From Pseudonocardia humida (GTDB lineage Bacteria > Actinomycetota > Actinomycetes > Mycobacteriales > Pseudonocardiaceae), in assembly GCF_023898865.1 (NCBI RefSeq), contig NZ_JAGSOV010000020.1:124001-188000 (forward strand): 64,000 nucleotides of DNA, given 5' to 3'. A model generated the notes under the pieces. The model ran no database searches. It was not told the origin of the DNA and saw only the letters and a list, made by a program, of their open reading frames with translations. The translations under genes and the position numbers were made by a program. Shown in pieces: positions 35,742-44,572 of this stretch (its first letter is position 1; each line of letters opens with the position of its first letter).

Positions 35742-35915
35742 ATGAGCGCCGGCACAGTCCAGAGGTGGGAGTACCTCACCGCTCCCGTCCTGATCCACAA
35801 CACCCAGGCGATCCTGAACAACTTCGGCCGGGACGGCTGGGAGCTGGTCCAGGTCACCACGGGCCTCAACCCCGAGCAGCTGGTGGCCTGGTTCAAGCGC
35901 CCGGTGCAGGGCTGA
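35742..35915 (+). CDS. Small DUF4177-type protein (Rv3678A-like)
   Basis: A 57-residue protein with WEYLTAPVLIHNTQAILNNFGRDGWELVQV, an alpha/beta pattern typical of DUF4177. It overlaps the RidA gene by one base (TGATG), so the two are translationally coupled. M. tuberculosis has an equivalent small gene (Rv3678A) next to its RidA gene. Function is unknown. Confidence 0.88.
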   Translation: MSAGTVQRWEYLTAPVLIHNTQAILNNFGRDGWELVQVTTGLNPEQLVAWFKRPVQG

Positions 35916-36379
35916 TGGCCGGCCCGAGCGAGCGCCTGCGCGAGCTGGGCATCACGCTGCCGCAGGTCAGCGCCCCCGCAGGCTCCTACGTGCCGGCCAG
36001 GCGCACCGGCGACCTGGTCTTCACCGCCGGGCAGGTCCCGTTCGTCGACGGCAAGCTCGCCGCCTTCGGCAAGGTCGGCGCCGAGATCAGCACCGAGGAG
36101 GCGCAGCGGCTGGCCCGCATCTGCGCCCTCAACGCGCTGGCCGCCGTCGACGCCCTGGTCGGCATCGACAACGTCACCGGCGTCGTGAAGGTCGTCGGCT
36201 TCGTCGCCTCCGCGCCCGGGTTCACCGACCAGCCCGAGGTGGTCAACGGCGCCTCCGACGTGCTCGCCGAGATCTTCGGCGAGGCCGGGGGGCACGCCCG
36301 CTCCGCGGTCGGGGTGGCCGAGCTGCCCCGCGGGGTGCCCGTGGAGGTCGAGCTCGTCGTGGAGGTGGCCGGCCCGTGA
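35915..36379 (+). CDS. RidA/YjgF family protein (Rv3678c-like)
   Basis: A 154-residue RidA-type protein. Members hydrolyse reactive enamine/imine intermediates made by PLP enzymes. LVFTAGQVPFVDGKL near residue 32 and HARSAVGVAELPRGVPVEVE near the C-terminus contain the conserved arginine that binds the substrate carboxylate. It belongs to the longer actinobacterial subgroup. It overlaps the next gene by GTGA. Confidence 0.9.
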   Translation: MAGPSERLRELGITLPQVSAPAGSYVPARRTGDLVFTAGQVPFVDGKLAAFGKVGAEISTEEAQRLARICALNALAAVDALVGIDNVTGVVKVVGFVASAPGFTDQPEVVNGASDVLAEIFGEAGGHARSAVGVAELPRGVPVEVELVVEVAGP

Positions 36380-36972
36380 CCGCCCCGCCGGAGCAGGCGT
36401 GCCACGAGCTGCTCGTCCGGCTGGCCGGACGGCTGCCCGACGACCTGCTCTGGCGGATGCGCGACTGGCTGGCCGCGGGCAGCGCCGACGCGCTCGGCGC
36501 CACCCTGCCCCGCGAGCTGCTGCGCCACCGCGTCGGACTCACCGACGACGAGCGCGAGCTGCTCGAACGGTCGGTCGGTGCGTGGCACGCCTCCCGGCAC
36601 CTCCTCGACGCGGTGCTGCCCACCGACCCGTCCGACGAGGTCACGACCGGCTTCCGGACCTCGGACGACGGCCTGGACACGGCCGCGCTGAGCGTGCTGG
36701 CCGTCGTCCGCGGCCACCCGGGCTGCGTCGCGCTGCACCAGGCGTGGCGGGTGGGCGGTCGCCGGGAGCAGCGTGTCGTCGCCGTGCTCGGCGGTGAGCG
36801 GCCGTGGACGCTCACCGGGACCCTTCAACGCGTCCTGCGGGCCCACGGCGACCGCACACCGTGCGTGGAGGTGCTTCCGTCGCACGGTGAGCTACCGCCC
36901 TACCACCGGGCAGTCATCATCGAGTCGAGCAGACTCTGGCGGGCGCCCGTGCCCGTCGGGCACGACGGCTAG
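36376..36972 (+). CDS. Unknown protein, paralogue of next gene's N-terminal half
   Basis: A 198-residue protein I cannot assign to a known family. Its start HELLVRLAGRLPDDLLWRMRD matches HDLLLALAGRVDDDLLGWVRE of the next gene, and its end CVEVLPSHGELPPYHRAVI matches CSVEVLTVGDTVPAYHAEA. The two are therefore paralogues with the same domain of about 190 residues. The N-terminal 60 residues are helical; the rest looks alpha/beta. GTG 36376 overlaps the RidA stop, and the next gene starts 19 bases on, so they are in one operon. No catalytic motif is obvious. Confidence 0.78.
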   Translation: MTAPPEQACHELLVRLAGRLPDDLLWRMRDWLAAGSADALGATLPRELLRHRVGLTDDERELLERSVGAWHASRHLLDAVLPTDPSDEVTTGFRTSDDGLDTAALSVLAVVRGHPGCVALHQAWRVGGRREQRVVAVLGGERPWTLTGTLQRVLRAHGDRTPCVEVLPSHGELPPYHRAVIIESSRLWRAPVPVGHDG

Positions 36973-36990
36973 TCCGGAGGGGAGGGCCCG

Positions 36991-39396
36991 GTGGAGACCA
37001 CGTCCCGGAACGCGACGCACGACCTGCTCCTGGCCCTGGCCGGCCGGGTCGACGACGACCTGCTCGGCTGGGTGCGCGAGCTGGTCGCGGTGGGCGAGGA
37101 CGCGCACGCCGTGGAGATGCTGACCGCCAGCCTCGCCGCCGACCGGGTGGCCCTGCCGCCCACCGTGCGCGGGCGGCTGGTCGAGCTGGCCCGCGCGGCC
37201 CGCATCGAGCTCGACGTCGACGCCGCGCTGCTCCCCGCGGCCGCGGAGGACGCCACCGAGCACCGCTTCGCCGCCGAGGAGTCCCTCGCGGGCCCGGTGG
37301 CGACGGTGCTGGTCACCATGCCGGCCCGGCAGCTGGAGGGCTGCCGCGTCCTGCTCACCCACCGGCGCACGGCGGCGGGTTCGGCGCCCGGGCCGCTGCC
37401 GCACCCGGTGCTGGTCGTCGAGGTGGAGCCGGGCACCCGCCGCCCCGACATGCTCGCCTACCAGCTCGCCGTCGCGCTGCAGCGCTCCGGCGTCATCTGC
37501 TCGGTCGAGGTCCTGACCGTCGGCGACACCGTCCCGGCCTACCACGCCGAGGCGCTGCGCAGCGCCCGCCAGCTCCGGCTCGACCGCCGCCCGCCGGCGC
37601 CCGCCGAGGAGCACGCTCCCGAGGAGCGCGCCCCCGAGCCGCGCACCGCCGAGCCGCGCGTGGTCGAGTCGACGGTCGCGGTGCCCGCCCTGCCCACCCG
37701 CAAGCGCCGCGGCGAGCAGCGGGAGCCCGACGCCGAGCCCGGCTCCGGCGGCGACCGCGCCGCGCACCGGCTCAACGAGGTCACCCAGCCGATCTCGGCC
37801 GCGCCCCCGTTCGGGGCCTCGAACTCCGACACCCCGCTGTTCGACTCGCCGACGCCGACCCCGCCCCGCTCCGAGCGCGACGACCGCGACGACTCGGCCG
37901 CCCGCGTCGAGGCCGAGGAGGAGGCGCAGCGCGCCCGGCTGACCGCGGTGCCCACGCTCTTCGACGAGACCCACGCCGACGACGGCGACTTCCGCCCCGA
38001 GGAGTTCGGCCGGTCCCGCCGCGCCGCCCACCGCGCCACGCCGCCCGAGTCCGGCGACCCCGAGCCGCGCCCCGCGCCCCGGCCCAAGCCGCGCGTCCTG
38101 CCCGCCCCGGTGACCCCGATCAACCGCACCTCGCTGACCGGCCCCACGCCCATCCCGCTGCTGCGCCGCGGCACCAACGGCCGCCCCCCGCTGTCCCCGG
38201 TCGACCGCAACGGCCACGACGGCACCGGCGAGGACGACTTCGACCCCCTGCAGGACCCGCTCAGCCGCCCGCTGATGCCGCCGCTGCTGGACCGGACACC
38301 CCCGCTCACCGGCCCGATCGGCCTGGTCGGCGCCACCCCCGACGGGCGCCCGTCCGACGACGGCCGGCCCACCGACGAGAGCTGGTCGGGCGATTGGCTG
38401 TCCGGCGCGTGGGCGATGCCGTCCGACGGCGCCCCGAACGGCGAGCGCCCCGCCGCGGAGCCGGAGCGGGAGATCTCCCCGCCGCGGCCGATCGGGCGCC
38501 GCTCCGCCCGGCACCGCTACCTGCGCACCCCCGACGAGCCCGTCGACACCGGCCCGTCCGGCGACTCGGCCGACGACGCGCCGGCCGAGGTCGACGGGCC
38601 GGGCTCGGGCGCCATCCCGCTCCCCGCGGCCGACACCGGCGCCCACCCGGCGCCGCCGCGCTCGGGCGCCATCCCGATGCCCGGGGCCGGCACCGGGTCG
38701 CACCCCGCCGCGCCGCCCACCAACGGGGCCATCCCGATCCCCCCGGCCAGCGGCCCGATCCCGATCCCGCTGCCGCCTGCCACCACGGGCGGTATGCCGC
38801 AGACCCCGACCCGTCCGGCCATCCCGATGCCGTCCGGGACGAGCCGCGACCAGGAAGCCCGCCCCGACGAGCACCCCCGCCAGCTGCCCGACGAGCGCAC
38901 CGACGACCGCACCGTCGACATCGAGGTCGACCCGAACCTCGGGCTGCGCCCGGAGTCGCTGGCCCGCCTCGGCGAGGCCGACCTCGACCTGCTGGCCAAG
39001 CTGCAGGCCGAGCTGCGCAGCGGGCGCGTCCCCCGCGGCGACGACCGCCCCCCGGAGCCGCCCCCGTACCGCCCCGTCGACGGCACCGGCGCGAACGGCG
39101 CCGTCCCCCGCAACGGCGGCCCGCCGGGCGCGGGCACCGCGGCCCACCGCATCGTCCACTCGAACGGCCACGGCCCCGCCAACGGCTCCCGGAGCAACGG
39201 CAGCGGCCCCGGCGACCCCGCGGTGAACGGCACCGGCGCCAACGGCGCGGTCACCGGCACCGGCCGCTTCGGCCCCGAGCGCAACGGCTCGAACGGGTCC
39301 ACCCGGCACGGCTCGCGGCTCAACCCGTTCTCGTCCCGCCGCAAGCGCGGCACCGAGCCCGGGCCCGACGAGGACACCCCGCCCGACGCCGGCTGA
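36991..39396 (+). CDS. Large unknown protein with conserved N-domain and long disordered tail
   Basis: An 801-residue protein. Residues 1-195 are paralogous to the protein encoded just upstream. Residues about 200-801 are low complexity: acidic/proline-rich blocks, then GAIPMP/GAIPIP/GPIPIP repeats near 545-605, an RPESLARLGEADLDLLAKL helix near 655, and an Asn/Gly-rich stretch with repeated NGxG. It ends in a basic RLNPFSSRRKRG patch. No membrane helix or secretion signal is visible. GTG 36991 follows GGAGGGGAGG. Such tails often mediate assembly or binding to partners; this is an inference. Confidence 0.75.
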   Translation: METTSRNATHDLLLALAGRVDDDLLGWVRELVAVGEDAHAVEMLTASLAADRVALPPTVRGRLVELARAARIELDVDAALLPAAAEDATEHRFAAEESLAGPVATVLVTMPARQLEGCRVLLTHRRTAAGSAPGPLPHPVLVVEVEPGTRRPDMLAYQLAVALQRSGVICSVEVLTVGDTVPAYHAEALRSARQLRLDRRPPAPAEEHAPEERAPEPRTAEPRVVESTVAVPALPTRKRRGEQREPDAEPGSGGDRAAHRLNEVTQPISAAPPFGASNSDTPLFDSPTPTPPRSERDDRDDSAARVEAEEEAQRARLTAVPTLFDETHADDGDFRPEEFGRSRRAAHRATPPESGDPEPRPAPRPKPRVLPAPVTPINRTSLTGPTPIPLLRRGTNGRPPLSPVDRNGHDGTGEDDFDPLQDPLSRPLMPPLLDRTPPLTGPIGLVGATPDGRPSDDGRPTDESWSGDWLSGAWAMPSDGAPNGERPAAEPEREISPPRPIGRRSARHRYLRTPDEPVDTGPSGDSADDAPAEVDGPGSGAIPLPAADTGAHPAPPRSGAIPMPGAGTGSHPAAPPTNGAIPIPPASGPIPIPLPPATTGGMPQTPTRPAIPMPSGTSRDQEARPDEHPRQLPDERTDDRTVDIEVDPNLGLRPESLARLGEADLDLLAKLQAELRSGRVPRGDDRPPEPPPYRPVDGTGANGAVPRNGGPPGAGTAAHRIVHSNGHGPANGSRSNGSGPGDPAVNGTGANGAVTGTGRFGPERNGSNGSTRHGSRLNPFSSRRKRGTEPGPDEDTPPDAG

Positions 39397-39452
39397 TCGT
39401 CGGCGGGGCTCGGACGTGTACCGATCGCCGCGTCCCGGGTTAATGTCCGACG

Positions 39453-40286
39453 ATGCCCTCCGATCACCCGCCCGAACCCGTGGTCCCGCGTCCCGCCGCC
39501 ACCGTGATCCTCGTCCGGGACGCGCCGGAGCCCGCGCCCGGCCGCTCGCCGCTGCAGGTCTTCCTGCAGCGCCGGGTCGCCGGGATGGCGTTCGCCGGGG
39601 GGATGACGGTGTTCCCCGGCGGCGCGGTGGACCCGACCGACCTGCCCGATCCGGCGGCGTGGAGCGGCCCGGACCCGCGCTGGTTCTCCGAGCGCTTCGG
39701 CTGCGACCCGGAGCTGGCCGGCTCGCTGGTGTGCGCGGCCGTGCGGGAGACCTTCGAGGAGTGCGGGGTGCTGCTGGCCGGGCCGGGACACGCCGACGTC
39801 ACGCTGCTCGGCGCCGGCCGCGCCGACCTCGTGGCGCACCGCCGGACGCTCGGCCAGCTGCTGGCCGAGACCGGGCTGCTGCTGCGCGCGGAGCTGCTGC
39901 AGCCGTGGGCGCGGTGGATCACGCCCCCCGTCTCGCCGCGGCGCTACGACACCGCGTTCCTGGTGGCGGTGGTGCCGGAGGGGCAGAGCGCCGACGCGCA
40001 CACCACCGAGGCCGTGGAGGCCACCTGGTGGCACCCGGACGAGGCGCTGCGGGAGTGGGAGCGGGGCGGGATGCAGCTGATGGCGCCCACGTACCGGACG
40101 CTGGAGCAGATCGCCGAGCACCCCACCAGCGCGTCGCTGTTCGCGGCCGCGCCGGACCGGACGATCCGGGCGATCATCCCGCAGGCCCGCCGCGACGGCG
40201 GCGACATCGTCCTGGAGGTGGGCGAGCAGCCGGAGGTCCGGATGCCCGCCGCCCGGATGCCGATCGCCGAAGGAGGCCCCCTGTGA
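39453..40286 (+). CDS. NUDIX hydrolase (NUDT19-like)
   Basis: A 277-residue NUDIX protein. The box is extended: GMTVFPGGAVDPTDLPD, then a long insert, then AAVRETFEECGVLLAG, the RExxEE core. The insert between the GG and RE halves is typical of the NUDT19/CoA-diphosphatase-like branch. It hydrolyses a nucleoside diphosphate linked to another group; the substrate is unknown. It overlaps the metallo-beta-lactamase gene by GTGA. Confidence 0.88.
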   Translation: MPSDHPPEPVVPRPAATVILVRDAPEPAPGRSPLQVFLQRRVAGMAFAGGMTVFPGGAVDPTDLPDPAAWSGPDPRWFSERFGCDPELAGSLVCAAVRETFEECGVLLAGPGHADVTLLGAGRADLVAHRRTLGQLLAETGLLLRAELLQPWARWITPPVSPRRYDTAFLVAVVPEGQSADAHTTEAVEATWWHPDEALREWERGGMQLMAPTYRTLEQIAEHPTSASLFAAAPDRTIRAIIPQARRDGGDIVLEVGEQPEVRMPAARMPIAEGGPL

Positions 40287-41071
40287 CCCCGCCGGCCTAC
40301 GAGGAGCTGCGCAGCGTCACGCCGCTGGCCTCGGTGCTGCTGGAGCGCAACCCGTCGCCGATGACGCTGGAGGGCACCAACACCTGGGTGCTGCGCGCGC
40401 CCGGCGAGGAGCACTGCGTCGTCATCGACCCGGGCGAGGACGACCCGGGGCACCTGGAGCGGGTCGCCGCGGCCGGGCCGGTGTCGATCGTGCTGCTGAC
40501 CCACCGCCACCACGACCACGCCGCGGGCGCCCGCCGGTTCGCCGAGCTGACCGGGGCGCCGGTGCGGGCGCTGGACCCGTCGCTGGTGCTCGGGTCGGAG
40601 GCGCTGGGCGACGGCGACGCGATCGCCGCGGCGGGCGTCGAGATGCGGGTGATCAGCACACCGGGGCACACGTCGGATTCGCTGTCGTTCCTGCTCAGCG
40701 GGCCCGGTCAGGCGGACTCGGTGCTCACCGGCGACACCATCCTGGGTCGGGGCACCACCGTCATCGCCCACCCGGACGGTGCGCTGGGCCCCTACCTGGA
40801 CTCGCTGCAGCGGCTGGCCGACCTCCCCCCGGACACCGCCGTGCTGCCCGGGCACGGCCCCGAGCTGCCCGACGCGGCCGAAGCCGCCGCGCACTACCTG
40901 GCCCACCGCGAGCAGCGCCTCGACCAGGTCCGGGCGGCGCTGGCCACCCTGGGGCCCGCGGCGTCCGCCCGGGAGGTGGTCGAGGTCGTGTACGTCGACG
41001 TCGACCGGACGCTGTGGGGCGCGGCGGAGCTGTCGGTCCGGGCCCAGCTGGACTACCTGCGGGACCGGTAG
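40283..41071 (+). CDS. Metallo-beta-lactamase fold hydrolase (LACTB2/Rv3677c-like)
   Basis: A 262-residue protein with the zinc motif HRHHDH at 74-79 (TRHHDHAAG type), STPGHTSDSLSF (His), TGDTILGRG (Asp) and PGHGPEL (His). A C-terminal LACTB2-like winged helix with LGPAASAREVVEVVYVD follows. LACTB2 relatives are RNA/DNA nucleases or hydrolases. It is the neighbour of RidA and crp in M. tuberculosis (Rv3677c). GTG 40283 follows AGGAGG. Confidence 0.92.
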   Translation: MTPPAYEELRSVTPLASVLLERNPSPMTLEGTNTWVLRAPGEEHCVVIDPGEDDPGHLERVAAAGPVSIVLLTHRHHDHAAGARRFAELTGAPVRALDPSLVLGSEALGDGDAIAAAGVEMRVISTPGHTSDSLSFLLSGPGQADSVLTGDTILGRGTTVIAHPDGALGPYLDSLQRLADLPPDTAVLPGHGPELPDAAEAAAHYLAHREQRLDQVRAALATLGPAASAREVVEVVYVDVDRTLWGAAELSVRAQLDYLRDR

Positions 41072-41114
41072 CCGATACGGTGGCCCGACCCACCCCCGAG
41101 CCCCGTGAGGCACC

Positions 41115-41717
41115 ATGACCGGATCGAGCAGCGCCGCCGAGCAGGACCTGGCGCGCACCGCCCGCCTCGACGTCCTCGTGGCGGGCTACGTCCAGCTCCC
41201 GCACGTCGCCGGCACCGTGAGCCTGGTCCGCGACGCGGACCGGGTGGTGATCGTCGACCCCGGCATGGTGTCCGACCGGGAGCAGATCCTCGCCCCGCTG
41301 CGCGAGCTCGGCGTGCGCCCGGAGGACGTCACCGACATCGTGCTCAGCCACCACCACCTCGACCACAACCTCAACGTCGCGCTGTTCCCGGTGGTCCCGG
41401 TGCACGACTTCCAGTCCGTGATCGAGGGCGACGTGTTCACCTCGCGCCCCGCCGACGGCGTGCGCATCTCGCCCGGCATCCGGCTGCTGGCCACACCGGG
41501 GCACACCCCGCAGGACCTCACCACGCTCGTCGGCACGCCGGACGACGTGGCCGCGCTGACCCACCTGTGGTGGACCGCCGACGGCCCGGCCGACGACCCG
41601 TACTCGGTGGACCGCGACCAGCTGCGGGAGCAGCGCGAGCGGGTGCTGGGCCTGGCCACCCTGGTCGTCCCCGGCCACGGTGCGCCCTTCCGCCCGGACG
41701 CGTCCACGCCCCGCTGA
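41115..41717 (+). CDS. Metallo-beta-lactamase fold hydrolase (MBLAC1-like)
   Basis: A 200-residue compact MBL protein. Zinc ligands are in LSHHHLDHNLNVALF (HxHxDH), ATPGHTPQDLTTL and VPGHGAPF. The short length and absence of a second domain resemble MBLAC1-type proteins, some of which act on RNA. It follows the larger MBL gene by 43 bases on the same strand. Confidence 0.85.
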   Translation: MTGSSSAAEQDLARTARLDVLVAGYVQLPHVAGTVSLVRDADRVVIVDPGMVSDREQILAPLRELGVRPEDVTDIVLSHHHLDHNLNVALFPVVPVHDFQSVIEGDVFTSRPADGVRISPGIRLLATPGHTPQDLTTLVGTPDDVAALTHLWWTADGPADDPYSVDRDQLREQRERVLGLATLVVPGHGAPFRPDASTPR

Positions 41718-41732
41718 CCCCCCGGCGGGGAC

Positions 41733-42971
41733 CTAGCCGACGGCCACCGGCTCGGCCTGCGGGGCCAGCGTGTGCCGCCGGGCCCAGAGCACCACCGCGA
41801 CCACCAGCCCGGCCGCCCCGCCGACCAGGAACGCCGCCGGCGGCCCGACGGCCTCGACGACCGCGCCGCCCGCCGACTGGCCCCCGGCCAGGCCCAGGGT
41901 GGCCGCGGTGACGACCCAGCCGAAGCCCTCGGCCGCGGTGCCGGGCGGGGAGGCGAGCTCGACGGCGAGGGAGTGCGCCGTCACCTGCGGGGTGATCAGC
42001 GCCCCCGCCGCGACCATGGCCACCACCAGGGCGGCCAGCGAGCCCAGCGGTCCGGTCAGCGACATCGCGGCGACCAGCACGGCGAAGACCCCCAGCAGCA
42101 CGGGCATGCGCAGGTGCAGGGGCCGCGGCCAGGGCCGCATCGAGTACAGGATGCCGGCCAGCACGGAGGCCACCGACCAGGCCGACAGCAGCACGCCGCC
42201 CAGCGCGGCCGAGCCCGCCTCCGCGGTGACGGCGGGCACGCCGACCTCGACGGTGCCGACCACCAGGCCGAAGCCCAGCGAGGCCAGCGCCACGGTGCGC
42301 ATCCCCGGGCGCGCCAGCGCGCCCAGCAGGCCGAGCGCCGGCCCGTCGCCGGCGATCCGGAGCGGCTCGGTGCGCACGGCCCTGGTCAGCGCGAACCCGA
42401 CCGAGCCGGCGATCATGACGGCGGCGGCGACCACCACCCCGGTGCCCGGCCACGGCGTCCACGCGACCAGCAGCGCGGCCAGCGCCGGGCCCAGGATGAA
42501 GAACACCTCCAGGCTGATCGCCTCGTAGGTGTAGGCGGCGTCGCGGATCGGGCCGGCCGGGATCAACCGCCCCCACAGCGCCCGCGCGGCACCCTCGACA
42601 GCCGGCTGGGTGACCCCGCTGAAGACTGCGAGCACCACCAGCAGCGCCACGCCCTGACCGGCCTGCACGGCGGCGACCAGGCCGGAGACGGCCACCGCGA
42701 ACAGCGCCGACGCCACCAGGAGGGGCCGGGTGGCCCCGACCCTGTCGATCACCCGTCCCTGCAGCACCGACCCGGCCGAGACCCCGATCAGGGCGCCCGC
42801 CCCGACCAGTCCGGCCGTCGCGAAGGAGCCCGTGACCTGCTGCACGTACAGCAGCATCGCCAGCCCGACCATCGCGATCGGCAGCCGGCCGAGCGCGGAG
42901 AACAGCGCGGGCACGCCGGCCCCGGGGGTGGTCAGGGCCGTGCGGTACGCGCGGATCGAGGTGTCGGACAC
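41733..42971 (-). CDS. MFS transporter
   Basis: A 412-residue, 12-helix permease (LPIAMVGLAMLLYVQQVTGSF; QGRVIDRVGATRPLL; LTPGAGVPALFSALGR at the start). It lacks clear substrate hallmarks. GTG 42971 was chosen as the start preceding the SDTSIRAYR segment. A perfect palindrome lies about 20 bases upstream. The gene is not in the M. tuberculosis block, so it is probably an insertion. Confidence 0.85.
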   Translation of the reverse strand: MSDTSIRAYRTALTTPGAGVPALFSALGRLPIAMVGLAMLLYVQQVTGSFATAGLVGAGALIGVSAGSVLQGRVIDRVGATRPLLVASALFAVAVSGLVAAVQAGQGVALLVVLAVFSGVTQPAVEGAARALWGRLIPAGPIRDAAYTYEAISLEVFFILGPALAALLVAWTPWPGTGVVVAAAVMIAGSVGFALTRAVRTEPLRIAGDGPALGLLGALARPGMRTVALASLGFGLVVGTVEVGVPAVTAEAGSAALGGVLLSAWSVASVLAGILYSMRPWPRPLHLRMPVLLGVFAVLVAAMSLTGPLGSLAALVVAMVAAGALITPQVTAHSLAVELASPPGTAAEGFGWVVTAATLGLAGGQSAGGAVVEAVGPPAAFLVGGAAGLVVAVVLWARRHTLAPQAEPVAVG

Positions 42972-43309
42972 GCCGTCCAGGTTCGCACATTCTGGTACGG
43001 GCGTACCAGTTCTTATCGGTTCTGTTCGGTGGGGTGGCCGCCACGACCCCCGCCGGCCCGGCAGGGCCGGGCGCGCTGGCGCGGTGTGGCGGGGTTCGGT
43101 CGGGGTGATCACCAGTTGGGGCACGTGAGCCGCGCTGGTGCGGTTCACGTACCCATCACGGCGATCACGGCCGCCAGCCCTCTTCGCGGCGGGAACGGCG
43201 CCATGTCCGAGACTTCCGCCTCGCCAGGACCGCCGGGCTCGGCCGGTCTTGTCCCGGCGCAGCGCCCTGCGGAGGCGCCGGAAGAGCACCCATCAGGGTG
43301 AACCAGCGG
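42972..43309. other. 338-base intergenic region between MFS gene and crp
   Basis: It holds the MFS palindrome and promoter, and the 3' flank of crp. A 32-codon open frame (43203-43301, plus) has no ribosome site and was not accepted. No other structure is clear. Confidence 0.5.
42992..43009. promoter_or_regulatory. CTGGTAC-GGGC-GTACCAG palindrome upstream of the MFS gene
   Basis: A perfect 7+4+7 inverted repeat 21 bases before the MFS start. It sits in an AT-richer stretch with TTCTTATC just beyond, probably the promoter. No regulator gene is adjacent, so the binding protein is unknown; the window does not show a second copy. Confidence 0.55.
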
Positions 43310-43984
43310 CTACCTGGCCCGGCGGGCCAGCCGCTCGGGCTCCAGGATCAGCACGCTCTTGCCCTCCAGCCGCAGCCAGCCGCGGTGGGCGAAGTCGGCC
43401 AGGGCCTTGTTCACCGTCTCCCGGGAGGCGCCGACCAGCTGGGCGATCTCCTCCTGGGTCAGGTCGTGGGTGACCCGCAGCAGGCCGGACTCCTGCGACC
43501 CGAACTGGCGGGCCAGCTGCAGCAGCGACTTCGCCACCCGGCCCGGCACGTCGGTGAAGATCAGGTCGGCCAGCATGTTGTTGGTCCGGCGCAGCCTGCG
43601 GGCCAGCACCCGCAGCAGCTGCTCGGCGATCTCCGGGCGCTTGCCGATCCACTCGCGCAGGGCGGCCCGATCCATCGTGTAGGTACGGACCTCGGTGACC
43701 GCCGTCGCCGACGACGTCCGCGGTCCCGGATCGAAGATCGACAGCTCGCCGAACATGTCCGACGGCCCGGCCACCATCAGCAGGTTCTCCCGGCCGTCGG
43801 GCGACTTGCGGCCGATCTTCACCTTGCCGCTGCCGACGATGTAGAGCCGGTCGCCCGGCTCGCCCTCGGCGAAGATCACGTGGCCGCGGGGGAACTCGGC
43901 GGGCTCGAGGGACTGCGCCAACGCATCGGCCGCGAACGGCTCCACACCCTGGAATATCCCTGCTCGGATCAGAACCTCGTCCAC
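43310..43984 (-). CDS. crp: Crp/Fnr family regulator (mycobacterial Crp orthologue)
   Basis: A 224-residue cAMP receptor protein, the same length as M. tuberculosis Rv3676. The cAMP pocket includes [12 protein letters not shown] and [21 protein letters not shown]; the HTH reads [31 protein letters not shown] 43984 was chosen because AGGAG lies 7 bases upstream and because it gives the exact family length; ATG 43999 would add five residues. It is divergent from the MBL genes and near nth, as in mycobacteria. Confidence 0.95.
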   Translation of the reverse strand: MDEVLIRAGIFQGVEPFAADALAQSLEPAEFPRGHVIFAEGEPGDRLYIVGSGKVKIGRKSPDGRENLLMVAGPSDMFGELSIFDPGPRTSSATAVTEVRTYTMDRAALREWIGKRPEIAEQLLRVLARRLRRTNNMLADLIFTDVPGRVAKSLLQLARQFGSQESGLLRVTHDLTQEEIAQLVGASRETVNKALADFAHRGWLRLEGKSVLILEPERLARRAR

Positions 43985-44139
43985 TGCACCGCTCCTCATA
44001 CCGGCCGCTGCCCCGCGGCGGATCACCGGCGCGCCAGTCTAGGGGCTGTACCCACCCTGCGTGACGCTACGCGAGTCGTTTCGTCGGCACGTCCGAGCGA
44101 CCCACCTCCGAGGGACAGGGTGGGTGACTTCGGTGAGGC

Positions 44140-44391
44140 TCAGGCGGCCTTGCTGCGGCGGACTCCCCGCTTGCCCCGCTGGCCGCGCGAGCGCAGCCGG
44201 AACAGCTCCAGGGCGCGGCCCGTACCCTGCCGGAACAGGGCTCGGACCTCGTCCGGACGCGGCCGTTCCAGGAGCTCCTCGAGCTCCTCGGGGCGCACGG
44301 TCGACTCCCGCAGCTTCGACTCCACCCGCTCCATTCCGAGCGCGAAGAACATCACCAGCAGCGGCACGAGGACGGACAACCAGGCAGTCAT
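44140..44391 (-). CDS. Small membrane protein (Rv3675-like)
   Basis: An 83-residue protein with one N-terminal membrane helix (AWLSVLVPLLVMFFALG) and a basic cytoplasmic tail (RGQRGKRGVRRSKAA). The middle, RPEELEELLERP, is acidic. Its place between crp and nth matches Rv3675, also a membrane protein. It lies 155 bases upstream of crp on the same strand. Confidence 0.7.
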   Translation of the reverse strand: MTAWLSVLVPLLVMFFALGMERVESKLRESTVRPEELEELLERPRPDEVRALFRQGTGRALELFRLRSRGQRGKRGVRRSKAA

Positions 44392-44572
44392 GTCGACAGC
44401 GATGGTCCCGCACCGAGCCCGGCCGCACGCGGGCGGGGTCGGCGTGGCGCCCGACCTTGACGCGATCGTGACAAAGCCCGGACACGGTGGGTGAGCGGTC
44501 ATCGCGCACAGCTCCCACCGGGTGGTGGGCGCGCCCGGCGGGACCGTCGGGGGGCCGCCGTACCCTCGGAGC

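Noticed and set aside
36892..39309. Very long minus-strand open frame opposite the 801-residue gene
   Set aside because: Arg/Gly/Ala-rich composition and lack of any domain mark it as a shadow of the plus-strand gene, which has a ribosome site and a paralogous domain.
43203..43301. 32-codon frame between the MFS gene and crp
   Set aside because: No ribosome site, proline/alanine-rich, no match to a known small protein.
44392..44572. Possible Crp binding site (GTGAC...CACGG) upstream of nth
   Set aside because: Only one half-site resembles the consensus; the other half does not match.
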